From: Actinospineispora eucalypti
Lineage (GTDB): Bacteria > Actinomycetota > Actinomycetes > Mycobacteriales > Pseudonocardiaceae
Length of the DNA stretch: 64,000 bases
Reading direction: 5' to 3'
NCBI GenBank assembly: GCA_014208095.1
Contig: JACHMT010000004.1
Coordinates: 806,001 to 870,000 of the forward strand
A program made the position numbers and the translations under genes. Below the pieces are notes generated by a model, which was not told the origin of the DNA, made no database searches, and saw nothing but the letters and a program-made list of their open reading frames with translations. Positions 34,228 to 42,359 of the stretch are shown piece after piece. Position 1 is the first letter of the stretch; each line of letters opens with the position of its first letter.

Positions 34228-34861
34228 GATCGACATCAACCTCAGTGCCCTTTCTCGGTCTCGGAAGGGCCGTGAGGTTGATGTGGATCTTCAGGTGGGT
34301 GGGTGGCGGTTGAAAGACCGGCTTGGACGGCGCGGCTGGGTGGCCTCCCGTGGCTTGGGTGCGGCCCGTTGCGTTGGTTCGGCGGGCGGGCGCTTCCGCT
34401 ACGGACTGTGACGGCCGGCTTGGCTTCCGAATGAACCCTCGCCGCCCCCGTTCGCCGAGCGCAAGCTCAGTCCGGTTCGATCATGGGGTAGACCGGACTG
34501 AGCTTGCGCTCGACGAAAACGGGCCTCCGCCGCGCCCGCGAACCGGCCACGGTCCGTAACCGGGCGCGGAACGCCAGCGCGCAACGCACCGAACCGGCGA
34601 AAGGCCCGGGTGTCAACACAGGCCCGGGCGTCAACACAAGGACCGCACCCAAGCGGCGCGAGCCCGGGGCGCAACGCAACAGGCCGCACCCAAGTGGCGC
34701 GAGCCCGGGGCGCAACGCAACAGGCCGCACCCAAGCCACGGGAGGCCACCCAGCCGCGCCGTCCAAGCCGGTCTTTCAACTGCCACCCACCCACCTGAAG
34801 ATCCACATCAACCTCACGGCCCTCCAGGAGCGACAGAAGGGCACTGTGGTTGATGTCGATC
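34228..34861. repeat. Family A repeat, copy 4: long-armed element with central palindrome
   Basis: The outer arms (about 34228-34378 and 34712-34861) are almost exact inverted copies over about 150 bases. Each arm ends in its own small hairpin made of GATCGACATCAACCTCA facing TGAGGTTGATGTGGATC. At the centre is a perfect 20-bp stem, CGAGCGCAAGCTCAGTCCGG (34456-34475) with its complement at 34493-34512, around the loop TTCGATCATGGGGTAGA. Between centre and right arm lie tandem repeats (separate entry). No transposase or other gene is inside. Confidence 0.8.
34644..34740. repeat. 41-bp tandem repeat inside the family A element
   Basis: Units begin at 34644, 34685 and 34726 with CGCACCCAAG and include GCGCGAGCCCGGGGCGCAAC. 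The third unit runs into the right arm of the element. Just upstream, GGCCCGGGTGTCAACACA and GGCCCGGGCGTCAACACA form another short direct repeat (34605-34640). These look like slippage expansions of the arm sequence. Confidence 0.75.
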
Positions 34862-35317
34862 ATCTGGTGACCCGGAACGGCCGCGTCAGCCCGCCCACGA
34901 GCGAATTGGGGCGACAGCCTCGTTTGCGCTGTTGCGCCGCCAGAAGCGGCGATCTTGACGGCGCCGGGGTTGTGTTGTGCGCCACCCGGGGTTCGAAGCG
35001 GCCTGGACGGCGCGGCGGGTCGAAAGCCGCGCCGCGGCACACGCACCAGACGAAACAGGCGCCCCGAAAGCCCCACAAGACGCGCCTGTCGCCGTCCAAG
35101 CCATCTGTCAAACCTGACCAGCGCCCCAGCCGTCGGTCGCACCCCGCAACCCGGACGGTCCTCCCCCGGCTGGAACCGGTCTCCCCACCCCGGCCTATGA
35201 CGATCACCCCCTTGGGCGGGGTGACGGGGTGCGGCGAGCGCCCCTCGGGCGGGGGCGGCGAATGGGGGATTAGGATTCGGGGCGAAGTCAGTCCGACTAG
35301 GCCAGCAGGAGGTAGTG

Positions 35318-37075
35318 GTGACCGCCGTCGCCCCGCAGCCGATCTCGTCGCGCCCGTATCCGGCGCGCAAGGCTGTCAAGGGAACGTCCCTGCTGCGTTT
35401 CCTGCACACAACGGACCCCAAGGACATCGCCATCCTTTACCTGGTGACGTCCTTCGCCTTCTTCATGGCGGGCGGCGCGATGGCGCTGCTGATGCGGACC
35501 GAGCTGGCCCGGCCGGGCAAGCAGTTCCTGTCCGAGGAGCAGTTCAACCAGCTGTTCACCATGCACGGCACGATCATGCTGCTGCTCTACGCGACGCCGA
35601 TCCTGTTCGGCTTCGCCAACTACATCGTGCCGCTGCAGATCGGCGCCCCGGACGTCGCCTTCCCCCGGCTGAACGCCTTCTCGTACTGGCTGTTCCTGTT
35701 CGGCGGGCTGACCGTGATGGCCGGCTTCCTCACCCCGGGCGGCGCGGCCGACTTCGGCTGGTTCGCCTACACCCCGCTGTCCAACGCGACGCACTCTCCC
35801 GGTGTCGGCGCCGACCTGTGGATCATGGGCCTGGTCATCGCCGGCCTCGGCACCATCCTCGGCGGTGTCAACTTCCTCACCACGGTGATCTGTCTGCGCG
35901 CGCCCGGCATGACCATGTTCCGGATGCCGGTGTTCACCTGGAACATCTTCGTCACCGCGATCCTGATCCTGATCGCCTTCCCGGTGCTCACCGCCGCGCT
36001 GCTCGGCCTGGAGGCGGACCGCCACCTCGGCGCGCACGTGTTCGACCCGGCCAACGGCGGCGTGATCCTCTGGCAGCACCTGTTCTGGTTCTTCGGCCAC
36101 CCCGAGGTGTACATCGTCGCGCTGCCCTTCTTCGGCATCGTGACCGAGGTCTTCCCGGTGTTCAGCCGCAAGCCGCTGTTCGGCTACAAGGCGCTGGTCT
36201 ACGCCACGATCGCCATCGCGGCGCTGTCCGTGGCCGTTTGGGCGCACCACATGTACGCCACCGGCGCGGTGCTGCTGGCCTTCTTCTCGTTCACCACGTT
36301 CCTCATCGCCATCCCGACCGGCATCAAGTTCTTCAACTGGATCGGCACCATGTGGCGCGGCCAGCTGACGTTCGAGACGCCGATGCTGTTCGCGGTGGGC
36401 TTCCTGGTGACCTTCCTGTTCGGTGGCCTGACCGGCATCCTGCTGGCCTCGCCGCCGGTGGACTTCCACGTCTCGGACACCTACTTCGTGGTGGCGCACT
36501 TCCACTACGTGTTGTTCGGCACGATCGTGTTCGCCACCTACTCCGGCATCTACTTCTGGTTCCCCAAGATGACCGGCCGGATGATGGACGAGACGCTGGG
36601 CAAGGTCCACTTCTGGCTCACCTTCCTCGGCTTCCACGCCACCTTCCTGGTGCAGCACTGGGTGGGCAACGAGGGCATGCCGCGCCGGTACATCGACTAC
36701 CTGCCCAGCGACGGGTTCACCGCGCTGAACACGTTCTCCTCCATCGGCGCGTTCATCCTGGGCGCCTCCACGCTGCCGTTCATCTGGAACGTGTTCCGCA
36801 GCTACCGGTTCGGCCAGGTGGTCACCGTGGACGACCCGTGGGGCCACGGCAACTCGCTGGAGTGGGCGACCTCCTGCCCGCCGCCCCGGCACAACTTCAC
36901 CGAGCTGCCCCGGATCCGTTCCGAGCGCCCGGCGTTCGAGCTGCACTACCCGCACCTGGTGCCGAGGCTGCGGGCCGAGGCGCACGCCGGCAAGGGCCAC
37001 CCGGCTCCGTCCGAGAAGGTCACGGCGAAGGCCGCGCCCGACGCGCTGCCCGACGGTGACCCGAAGGCCCACTGA
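35318..37075 (+). CDS. ctaD: Cytochrome c oxidase subunit I (aa3 type)
   Basis: 585-aa haem-copper oxidase subunit with 12 membrane helices, the catalytic core of respiratory complex IV. Visible are the low-spin haem ligand region FTMHGTIMLLLYATP, the CuB/Tyr motif WQHLFWFFGHPEVYI, AHHMYATG, and the high-spin haem region VVAHFHYVLFG. The GTG at 35318 is preferred because AGGAGG ends five bases upstream and it gives the usual TAVAPQP start. It is a single gene, away from the other oxidase subunits, as is common in actinobacteria. Confidence 0.97.
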   Translation: MTAVAPQPISSRPYPARKAVKGTSLLRFLHTTDPKDIAILYLVTSFAFFMAGGAMALLMRTELARPGKQFLSEEQFNQLFTMHGTIMLLLYATPILFGFANYIVPLQIGAPDVAFPRLNAFSYWLFLFGGLTVMAGFLTPGGAADFGWFAYTPLSNATHSPGVGADLWIMGLVIAGLGTILGGVNFLTTVICLRAPGMTMFRMPVFTWNIFVTAILILIAFPVLTAALLGLEADRHLGAHVFDPANGGVILWQHLFWFFGHPEVYIVALPFFGIVTEVFPVFSRKPLFGYKALVYATIAIAALSVAVWAHHMYATGAVLLAFFSFTTFLIAIPTGIKFFNWIGTMWRGQLTFETPMLFAVGFLVTFLFGGLTGILLASPPVDFHVSDTYFVVAHFHYVLFGTIVFATYSGIYFWFPKMTGRMMDETLGKVHFWLTFLGFHATFLVQHWVGNEGMPRRYIDYLPSDGFTALNTFSSIGAFILGASTLPFIWNVFRSYRFGQVVTVDDPWGHGNSLEWATSCPPPRHNFTELPRIRSERPAFELHYPHLVPRLRAEAHAGKGHPAPSEKVTAKAAPDALPDGDPKAH

Positions 37076-37090
37076 GTCACAGAATCCTTG

Positions 37091-38347
37091 ATGCCTGCCA
37101 GGGTCGCGGTTCTCATCACGGTGACCGGGCCGGACCGGCCTGGGGTGACTTCGGTGCTGTTCGCCGCGCTGATCCGGCACGGCGTGGAGCTGCTGGACGT
37201 GGAGCAGGTGGTCATCCGGGGGCAGCTCACCCTGGGTGCCCTGGTGGCCATCGAGACCGACCCCGAGGCGCTGCAGGAGTCGGTCGAGCAGGCCATGGCC
37301 AGCATCGCGATGACCGTGCGCACCTCGATCGAGCCGGACACCCCGGACGCGGCGTCCTCGCTGCGCCACCGCCGGTCCAGCCACGTGGTGCTGGTGATGG
37401 GCCGGCCGGTCACCGCGCGCGCCTTCGGCGAGGTGGCCAGGGCGCTGGCCGGGGTGGGCGCGAACATCGACGCGATCCGCCGGGTGGCGGACTACCCGGT
37501 CACCGGGCTGGAGCTGTTGGTCTCGCCCACCTGGGAGGAGACCGAGGAGGCCCCGTACCCGCACGGCACGCTGCGCTCCACCCTGGTGGAGGTGGCGGCC
37601 AAGGTCGGCGTGGACGTGGCGGTGGAGCGGGCCGGCCTGGCCCGCCGGGGCAAGCGGCTGATCGTGTTCGACGTGGACTCCACGCTGATCCAGGGCGAGG
37701 TCATCGAGATGCTCGCGGCGCGGGCCGGCGCCGAGGCGGAGGCCGGGGTGTGCGCGGTCACCGAGGCCGCGATGCGCGGCGAGCTGGACTTCACCGAGTC
37801 GCTGCGCCGCCGGGTCGCCGTGCTGGAGGGGCTGCCCGCCTCGGTGCTGGACGACGTGGCCGGCGAGCTGGAGCTGACCCCCGGCGCCCGCACCACCATC
37901 CGCACCCTGAAGCGGCTGGGCTACCGGTGCGGGGTGGTCTCCGGCGGGTTCGCCCCGGTGATCGAGCGGCTGGTGAGCGAGCTGGGCCTGGACTTCTGCG
38001 CGGCCAACTCGCTGGAGGTGGTGGACGGGCGGCTCACCGGCCGGGTGGTCGGCGAGGTGGTGGACCGGGCGGGCAAGGCGGTCGCGCTGCGCCGGTTCGC
38101 CGAGGAGTACGACATCCCGCTGGAACAGTGCGTCGCGGTGGGTGACGGGGCCAACGACATCGACATGTTGTCCACCGCCGGCCTCGGCGTCGCGTTCAAC
38201 GCCAAGCCGGCGCTGCGCGAGGTGGCGGACACCGCGCTGTCCGTGCCGTACCTGGACGTGGTGCTGTTCGTGCTGGGCATCACCCGGGACGAGGTGGAGG
38301 CGGCGGACGAGGCCGAGGGCGTGCTGCGCCGCGTGCCCCTGCCGTGA
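37091..38347 (+). CDS. serB: Phosphoserine phosphatase with N-terminal ACT domains
   Basis: Final step of serine synthesis. The 418-aa protein has regulatory ACT-like repeats in the first 170 residues (VAVLITVTGPDRPGVTSVLF; VVLVMGRPVTARAFGEVARA). The HAD phosphatase follows, with nucleophile motif IVFDVDSTL (about residue 195), VVSGGFAPVIERL, and VAVGDGANDIDMLSTAGLGV. This is the long mycobacterial-type SerB. ATG at 37091 taken; a TTG three bases earlier also fits. The stop overlaps the next start as GTGA. Confidence 0.95.
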   Translation: MPARVAVLITVTGPDRPGVTSVLFAALIRHGVELLDVEQVVIRGQLTLGALVAIETDPEALQESVEQAMASIAMTVRTSIEPDTPDAASSLRHRRSSHVVLVMGRPVTARAFGEVARALAGVGANIDAIRRVADYPVTGLELLVSPTWEETEEAPYPHGTLRSTLVEVAAKVGVDVAVERAGLARRGKRLIVFDVDSTLIQGEVIEMLAARAGAEAEAGVCAVTEAAMRGELDFTESLRRRVAVLEGLPASVLDDVAGELELTPGARTTIRTLKRLGYRCGVVSGGFAPVIERLVSELGLDFCAANSLEVVDGRLTGRVVGEVVDRAGKAVALRRFAEEYDIPLEQCVAVGDGANDIDMLSTAGLGVAFNAKPALREVADTALSVPYLDVVLFVLGITRDEVEAADEAEGVLRRVPLP

Positions 38348-39171
38348 CCGCTTCGGTTCTCGCCCCGCTGGCCGCCCGCTACCTACACTGGTTGGCGCTG
38401 CCCGACGAGGCCACCGGGGACACCGCCGCCGAAGGCGGCGCTGGCCGCGCGCCCAGTTTGGCGCGCGGTGGAGACACCGACGAGGACCCGGCGCTGATCC
38501 GGGCCATGCCGGTGGTGCTGCGCGTGGAGAAGGCCGAACCCCCGCCTCGGACCGGGCTGCTGGAGGCGGCGGCCGGCGCGGCCGTCGCGGTGTGCCTGGA
38601 CGAACGCACCGCCCCGGGCGGGGAGTGGCACGACGCGGTGAGCGCCTGGGTGGCCGGCCGCATCCGCAAGGTGACCCGCCGGGCTCGCGGCGCCCACTGG
38701 TCGGCGGTACAGGAACTTCCCGGGGTGACCGTCACGGTGGGTTCCGCGCAGGTCCGGGCGTTGCTGCCCGGGCTGGTGGTCGAGGCGCCGCGCACGCTGA
38801 CCCGCCTGCAGATCGCCGGCACCGACCTGCCCGCCGACGACCCCGGCCCGCCGCCGGGCGGCGTACCGGTGATCTGGCTGAACCCGGCGGTGGAGCTGAC
38901 CGTGGGCAAGGCCGCCGCCCAGGTCGGCCACGCCAGCATGATCCTGGCGGCGTCGCTGGAGGCGGACCGGCTGGCCGCGTGGCGTTCCCTCGGCTGGCGC
39001 TGCGCGGTGCGCCCCGCCAGCCCGGACCGGTGGCGCGAGGTGCTGGCCTCCAGCGGCGCGGCCGGCGGTGCGGTGCTGGTCCGGGACGCCGGCTTCACCG
39101 AGGTCGACCCCGGCACCGTGACCTGCGCCGCGCACTGGTCCCGAACGCCGGCGGGCGGCATGGTCAAGTAG
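38344..39171 (+). CDS. Peptidyl-tRNA hydrolase PTH2-like protein
   Basis: 275-aa actinobacterial protein. The N-terminal half is variable and lacks recognised motifs. The C-terminal half resembles PTH2 (VIWLNPAVELTVGKAAAQVG, GHASMILAASLEA, TVTCAAHWS), an enzyme that frees peptides from peptidyl-tRNA. It overlaps serB by 4 bases. Unusually, its last codons and stop (ATG GTC AAG TAG) lie inside the arm of a hairpin repeat shared with the region after cysM, so the C-terminus may have been remodelled by that repeat. Confidence 0.75.
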   Translation: MTASVLAPLAARYLHWLALPDEATGDTAAEGGAGRAPSLARGGDTDEDPALIRAMPVVLRVEKAEPPPRTGLLEAAAGAAVAVCLDERTAPGGEWHDAVSAWVAGRIRKVTRRARGAHWSAVQELPGVTVTVGSAQVRALLPGLVVEAPRTLTRLQIAGTDLPADDPGPPPGGVPVIWLNPAVELTVGKAAAQVGHASMILAASLEADRLAAWRSLGWRCAVRPASPDRWREVLASSGAAGGAVLVRDAGFTEVDPGTVTCAAHWSRTPAGGMVK

Positions 39172-39224
39172 CAGCGAAAGACCATTTGTCGGCGGCAAAC
39201 GTCTCCGGGCGCTACCTGACCATG
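39159..39224. repeat. Family C hairpin between convergent genes, copy 1
   Basis: The left arm CATGGTCAAGTAGCAGCGAA.. (39159-39182) and right arm (39201-39224, ending GCTACCTGACCATG) pair at 18 of 24 positions. It lies between the convergent PTH2-like and dinG genes and is related to the hairpin at 47905-47974. It could act as a bidirectional terminator, but no U tract is present. Confidence 0.55.
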
Positions 39225-39242
39225 AATTTGGGGTAGGCCCCG

Positions 39243-41291
39243 TTACTCGTCGGGGTTGCGGGTGGCCAGGCGGCGGAGGGCGGCCCGGACGACTTCCGGG
39301 TCGGTGGTCGGCCAGAACGGGGGCAGTGACGCGCGCAGGAAGCCGCCGTAGCGGGCGGTGGCCAGGCGCGGGTCCAGGATGGCCACCACGCCCCGGTCGT
39401 CCATGCCGCGCAGCAGCCGGCCGGCGCCCTGCGCGAGCAGCAGCGCGGCGTGGGTCGCCGAGACGCTGAGGAAGCCGTTGCCGCCCCGCGCGTCCACCGC
39501 CTGCTGCCGGGCCGAGGTGAGCGGGTCGTCCGGGCGGGGGAACGGGATGCGGTCGATCAGCACCAGGCGCAGCGACCGGCCCGGCACGTCCACCCCCTGC
39601 CACAGCGACAGCGTGCCGAACAGGCAGGTGGCGTCGTCCTCGGCGAACCGGCGCACCAGAAGCCCGGTGGCGTCGTCGCCCTGGCACAGAATCGGCTGCT
39701 CCAGCCGGGGGCGCAGCGCCTCGGTGGCCTGCTTGGCCGCCCGCATGGAGGAGAACAGCCCGAGCGTGCCGCCGCCCGAGGCGGTGACCAGCTCGGCGAT
39801 CTCGTCCAGGTAGGCCGGCGGCAGGCCGTCCCGGCCGGGCGGGGGCAGCCGCTTGGCCACGTAGAGGATCCCGGCCCGCGAGTGCTGGAACGGAGAGCCG
39901 ACGTCCAGGCCGGTCCACCGGGGCTTCTCCGGGTCGGGCACCGGGTCGGCGGGTTCCTCGGCACCGTCGGGTTTGTTGGACGGCAGACCCCACTGCCGGG
40001 CCAGCGCGTCGAACGACCCGCCCAGGGTCAGCGTGGCCGAGGTGAGCACCACCGTGCGCGGGCCGAACAGCCGCTCGCGCAGCAGACCGGCCACGGTCAG
40101 CGGCGCCACCCGAAGCACCTTCGTGCCGTCGGCGCCTAGATCGCTCAACCACACCACGTCGTACCGCTTGGCCAGGTCCTCCTCGGCGAACGCGGCGAGC
40201 AGCCGGGTGGCGGTCTCCTGCACCTCGTCCAGCAGGGCCAGCGCCAGCTTCCGCGCGGTGGCCTGCTCGGGGTCCTCCCGGCGCTCCGAGCCGATGGCGG
40301 TGCGGCAGGCCGAGCAGGCGTCGTGGACCGCGGTGAGCGCACCGGCCACCGGCTGGGGCAGGCCGCGCTCCCAGCGGCCCATCGGGGCGTCCGCCAGGAC
40401 CATCGCCAGGCCGTCGCCGGCCTCGTCCAAGCGGTCGGCGATGGCCTGGTCGACCAGCCGGCCGCAGCGGCGGGCGGCGGCCTTCACCGAGCCGCCGGTG
40501 AGCTCGGCGGTGGCCACCCCCGTGACCCGGTCCACCAGGTCGTGGGCCTCGTCCACGACCACCACGTCGTGCTCGGGCAGCACCGCGCGGCCGTCCAGCG
40601 CGTCGATGGCCAGCAGCGCGTGGTTGGTGACCACCACGTCGGCCCGGCCGGCCTCGGCGCGGGCCCGCTCGGCGAAGCAGTCGGTGCCGACCGGGCAGCG
40701 GGACAGGCCCAGGCACTCCCGGGCGGTCACCGATACCTGGCGCCATGCGGCGTCCGGCACGCCGGGCACCAGCTCGTCCCGGTCCCCGGAGTCGGTCTTC
40801 TGTGCCCACTCGTGCAGCCGCTTGACGTTGCGGCCCATCGCGGACACGGCGAACGGGTCGAACAGCTGGTCGTCCCGCTCCTCGGGCACGTCGCCGTTGA
40901 GTTTGTGCAGGCAGAGGTAGTTGCGCCGGCCCTTGAGGATGGCGAAGGTGGGCTTGCGGCCCAGCACCCGTTCCAGCGCGTCGGCCAGCCGGGGAAGGTC
41001 GCGGTCCACCAGCTGGCGCTGCAGCGCGATGGTCGCGGTGGACACCACCACCGTGGTGTCCCGGTCCACCGCGTGGCGGATCGCCGGAACCAGGTAGGCC
41101 AGCGACTTCCCGGTGCCCGTGCCGGCCTGCACGGCCAGGTGCTCGCCGCCGCGCAGCGACTTCTGAACCGCGCGCACCATCTCCTGCTGACCCTCGCGGG
41201 GCTGCCCGCCGACCGCCTCGACGGCCACGTTCAGCAGCTCCTCCACACCGGGGAGCTCCGTTGTCGGGTGGGCATCAAGCTGGCTCGGCAC
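39243..41291 (-). CDS. dinG: DinG/YoaA-type iron-sulfur DNA helicase
   Basis: 682-aa superfamily 2 helicase. Motif I QAGTGTGKSLAYLVP (about residue 55), the Fe-S cysteines in RRNYLCLHKL and ARECLGLSRCPVGTDCFAER (about 150-210), and motif II VVVDEAHDL. The C-terminal motifs are FGTLSLWQGVDVPG and AQGAGRLLRG. These 5'-3' helicases unwind damage-associated structures such as R-loops. It starts with GTG at 41291. It is the last gene of a leftward pncB-pncA-DUF488-dinG group; M. tuberculosis also keeps dinG beside pncB1. Confidence 0.93.
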   Translation of the reverse strand: MPSQLDAHPTTELPGVEELLNVAVEAVGGQPREGQQEMVRAVQKSLRGGEHLAVQAGTGTGKSLAYLVPAIRHAVDRDTTVVVSTATIALQRQLVDRDLPRLADALERVLGRKPTFAILKGRRNYLCLHKLNGDVPEERDDQLFDPFAVSAMGRNVKRLHEWAQKTDSGDRDELVPGVPDAAWRQVSVTARECLGLSRCPVGTDCFAERARAEAGRADVVVTNHALLAIDALDGRAVLPEHDVVVVDEAHDLVDRVTGVATAELTGGSVKAAARRCGRLVDQAIADRLDEAGDGLAMVLADAPMGRWERGLPQPVAGALTAVHDACSACRTAIGSERREDPEQATARKLALALLDEVQETATRLLAAFAEEDLAKRYDVVWLSDLGADGTKVLRVAPLTVAGLLRERLFGPRTVVLTSATLTLGGSFDALARQWGLPSNKPDGAEEPADPVPDPEKPRWTGLDVGSPFQHSRAGILYVAKRLPPPGRDGLPPAYLDEIAELVTASGGGTLGLFSSMRAAKQATEALRPRLEQPILCQGDDATGLLVRRFAEDDATCLFGTLSLWQGVDVPGRSLRLVLIDRIPFPRPDDPLTSARQQAVDARGGNGFLSVSATHAALLLAQGAGRLLRGMDDRGVVAILDPRLATARYGGFLRASLPPFWPTTDPEVVRAALRRLATRNPDE

Positions 41292-41318
41292 AGCCGACGA
41301 CGCTACAGCCTCACCACG

Positions 41319-41807
41319 TCAACTCGGGCGGAGGTCGGTGACCGACAGGCCGTGCTCGGTGTGCAGGCGCTCGGCCACCAGCGAGCGGTGGCAGGCCTCC
41401 GGATCGCGCTCGACGCAGAGCAGGGCGGTCACCGAGCCGGCCGGGAGCTCCGCCACGAGTGCGCCGAGGTCGAACGGGTCGAGGATCTCGCGGGTGTAGC
41501 GCTCGGCGTACTCGGGCGCCAGGGCGACGCGGTTGCGCTTGCCCACGCCCTCGCGGTCGTCCTCGCGGTACTGGATCTGGCGCATCTCGGTCGTCGGCGC
41601 CAGGTCCTTCACGTGCCGGTAGCCGATGCCCGCCTCGGCGAGCGTCCGCTGGAGCCGGGCCGAGTTCGCCCAGGCGTACTCGGAACCCCGTACGCCGCGG
41701 CGCTGGCGGAGGTCGAGCAGCAGCCCCACGCCGCCGGCGGTGAGCTTCTCGACGAAGGCCCCGACCGTGAAGTCATAGACCCCGATCGTCGCGATTCGCC
41801 TGGTCAC
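41319..41807 (-). CDS. DUF488 domain protein
   Basis: 162-aa soluble protein of the DUF488 family. Motifs seen: IATIGVYDFTVGAFVEKLTA, LLLDLRQRRGVRGSEYAWAN, and the C-terminal LLCVERDPEACHRSLVAERL, where the conserved Cys-His-Arg looks like an active site. The biochemical role of the family is not established. It overlaps pncA by 4 bases and is 27 bases from dinG, so it is co-transcribed with them. Confidence 0.88.
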   Translation of the reverse strand: MTRRIATIGVYDFTVGAFVEKLTAGGVGLLLDLRQRRGVRGSEYAWANSARLQRTLAEAGIGYRHVKDLAPTTEMRQIQYREDDREGVGKRNRVALAPEYAERYTREILDPFDLGALVAELPAGSVTALLCVERDPEACHRSLVAERLHTEHGLSVTDLRPS

Positions 41808-42349
41808 CGGACGGTGGCGCCGGCGGTGCGGAGCTCGGCCAGCGCGGCTTCGGTACTTTCCGGGGCCACGCCGGCGGTCAGGTCGGTGAGCACCCGGGTG
41901 GTGAAGCCCTCCCGCACCGCGTCCAGCGCAGTGGCCCGCACACAGTGGTCGGTGGCGATGCCGACCACGTCGACCCGGGTGACCTCGTGCGCGCGCAACC
42001 AGTCGGCCAGGCCCGTGCCGTCCGGCGCGGCGCCCTCGAAGCCGGAGTAGGCGGCGGCGTACTCGCCCTTGCCGAACACCGCCTGGATGGGCGCCACGTC
42101 CAGCGCCGGGTGGAACGCCGCACCGGCCGTGCCGGCCACGCAGTGCACCGGCCAGGAGTCCACGAAGTCCGGGGTCTCGGAGAAGTGTGAACCCGGGTCG
42201 ACGTGGTAGTCCCGGGTGGCCACGACGTGGTCGTAGTCGCCGGTCACCGTGTTGATCCGGCCGGCGACCGAGGCGCCGCCGGCCACCGCGAGCGATCCGC
42301 CCTCGCAGAAGTCGAGCTGGACGTCGACGATGATCAGCGCGCGGGCCAT
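41804..42349 (-). CDS. pncA: Nicotinamidase
   Basis: 181-aa isochorismatase-fold hydrolase converting nicotinamide to nicotinate. The triad is Asp9 (IIVDVQLDF), Lys in FGKGEYAAAYSGF (about residue 91) and Cys in IATDHCVRATALDA (about residue 135). The metal site is TRDYHVDPGSHF. It lies 10 bases downstream of the nicotinate phosphoribosyltransferase gene, so the two steps of NAD salvage form one operon. Confidence 0.94.
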   Translation of the reverse strand: MARALIIVDVQLDFCEGGSLAVAGGASVAGRINTVTGDYDHVVATRDYHVDPGSHFSETPDFVDSWPVHCVAGTAGAAFHPALDVAPIQAVFGKGEYAAAYSGFEGAAPDGTGLADWLRAHEVTRVDVVGIATDHCVRATALDAVREGFTTRVLTDLTAGVAPESTEAALAELRTAGATVR

Positions 42350-42359
42350 TTCGGGTCTC

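Larger units (their letters stand above)
33810..35317. other. 1.5-kb non-coding region dominated by palindromic repeats
   Basis: No gene is credible in these 1508 bases; open frames here change character wherever the repeats do. From 33810 to about 34220 is the promoter side of the polysaccharide operon. 34228-34861 is the large family A element (next entry). From 34880 to 35240 there are further fragments with GGACGGCGCGGCGGG and GCCGTCCAAGCC boxes and small hairpins. The last 80 bases should hold the ctaD promoter; AGGAGG at 35307-35312 is the ctaD ribosome site. Confidence 0.6.

Noticed and set aside
34644..34740. CRISPR-like array
   Set aside because: The 41-bp units are contiguous tandem copies without unique spacers and with no cas genes anywhere in the window.
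34504..35314. Open frame through the repeat region into ctaD
   Set aside because: The product is Arg/Pro/Thr-rich, follows the palindromes and tandem repeats, and changes frame relative to ctaD. It has no plausible start and no domain.
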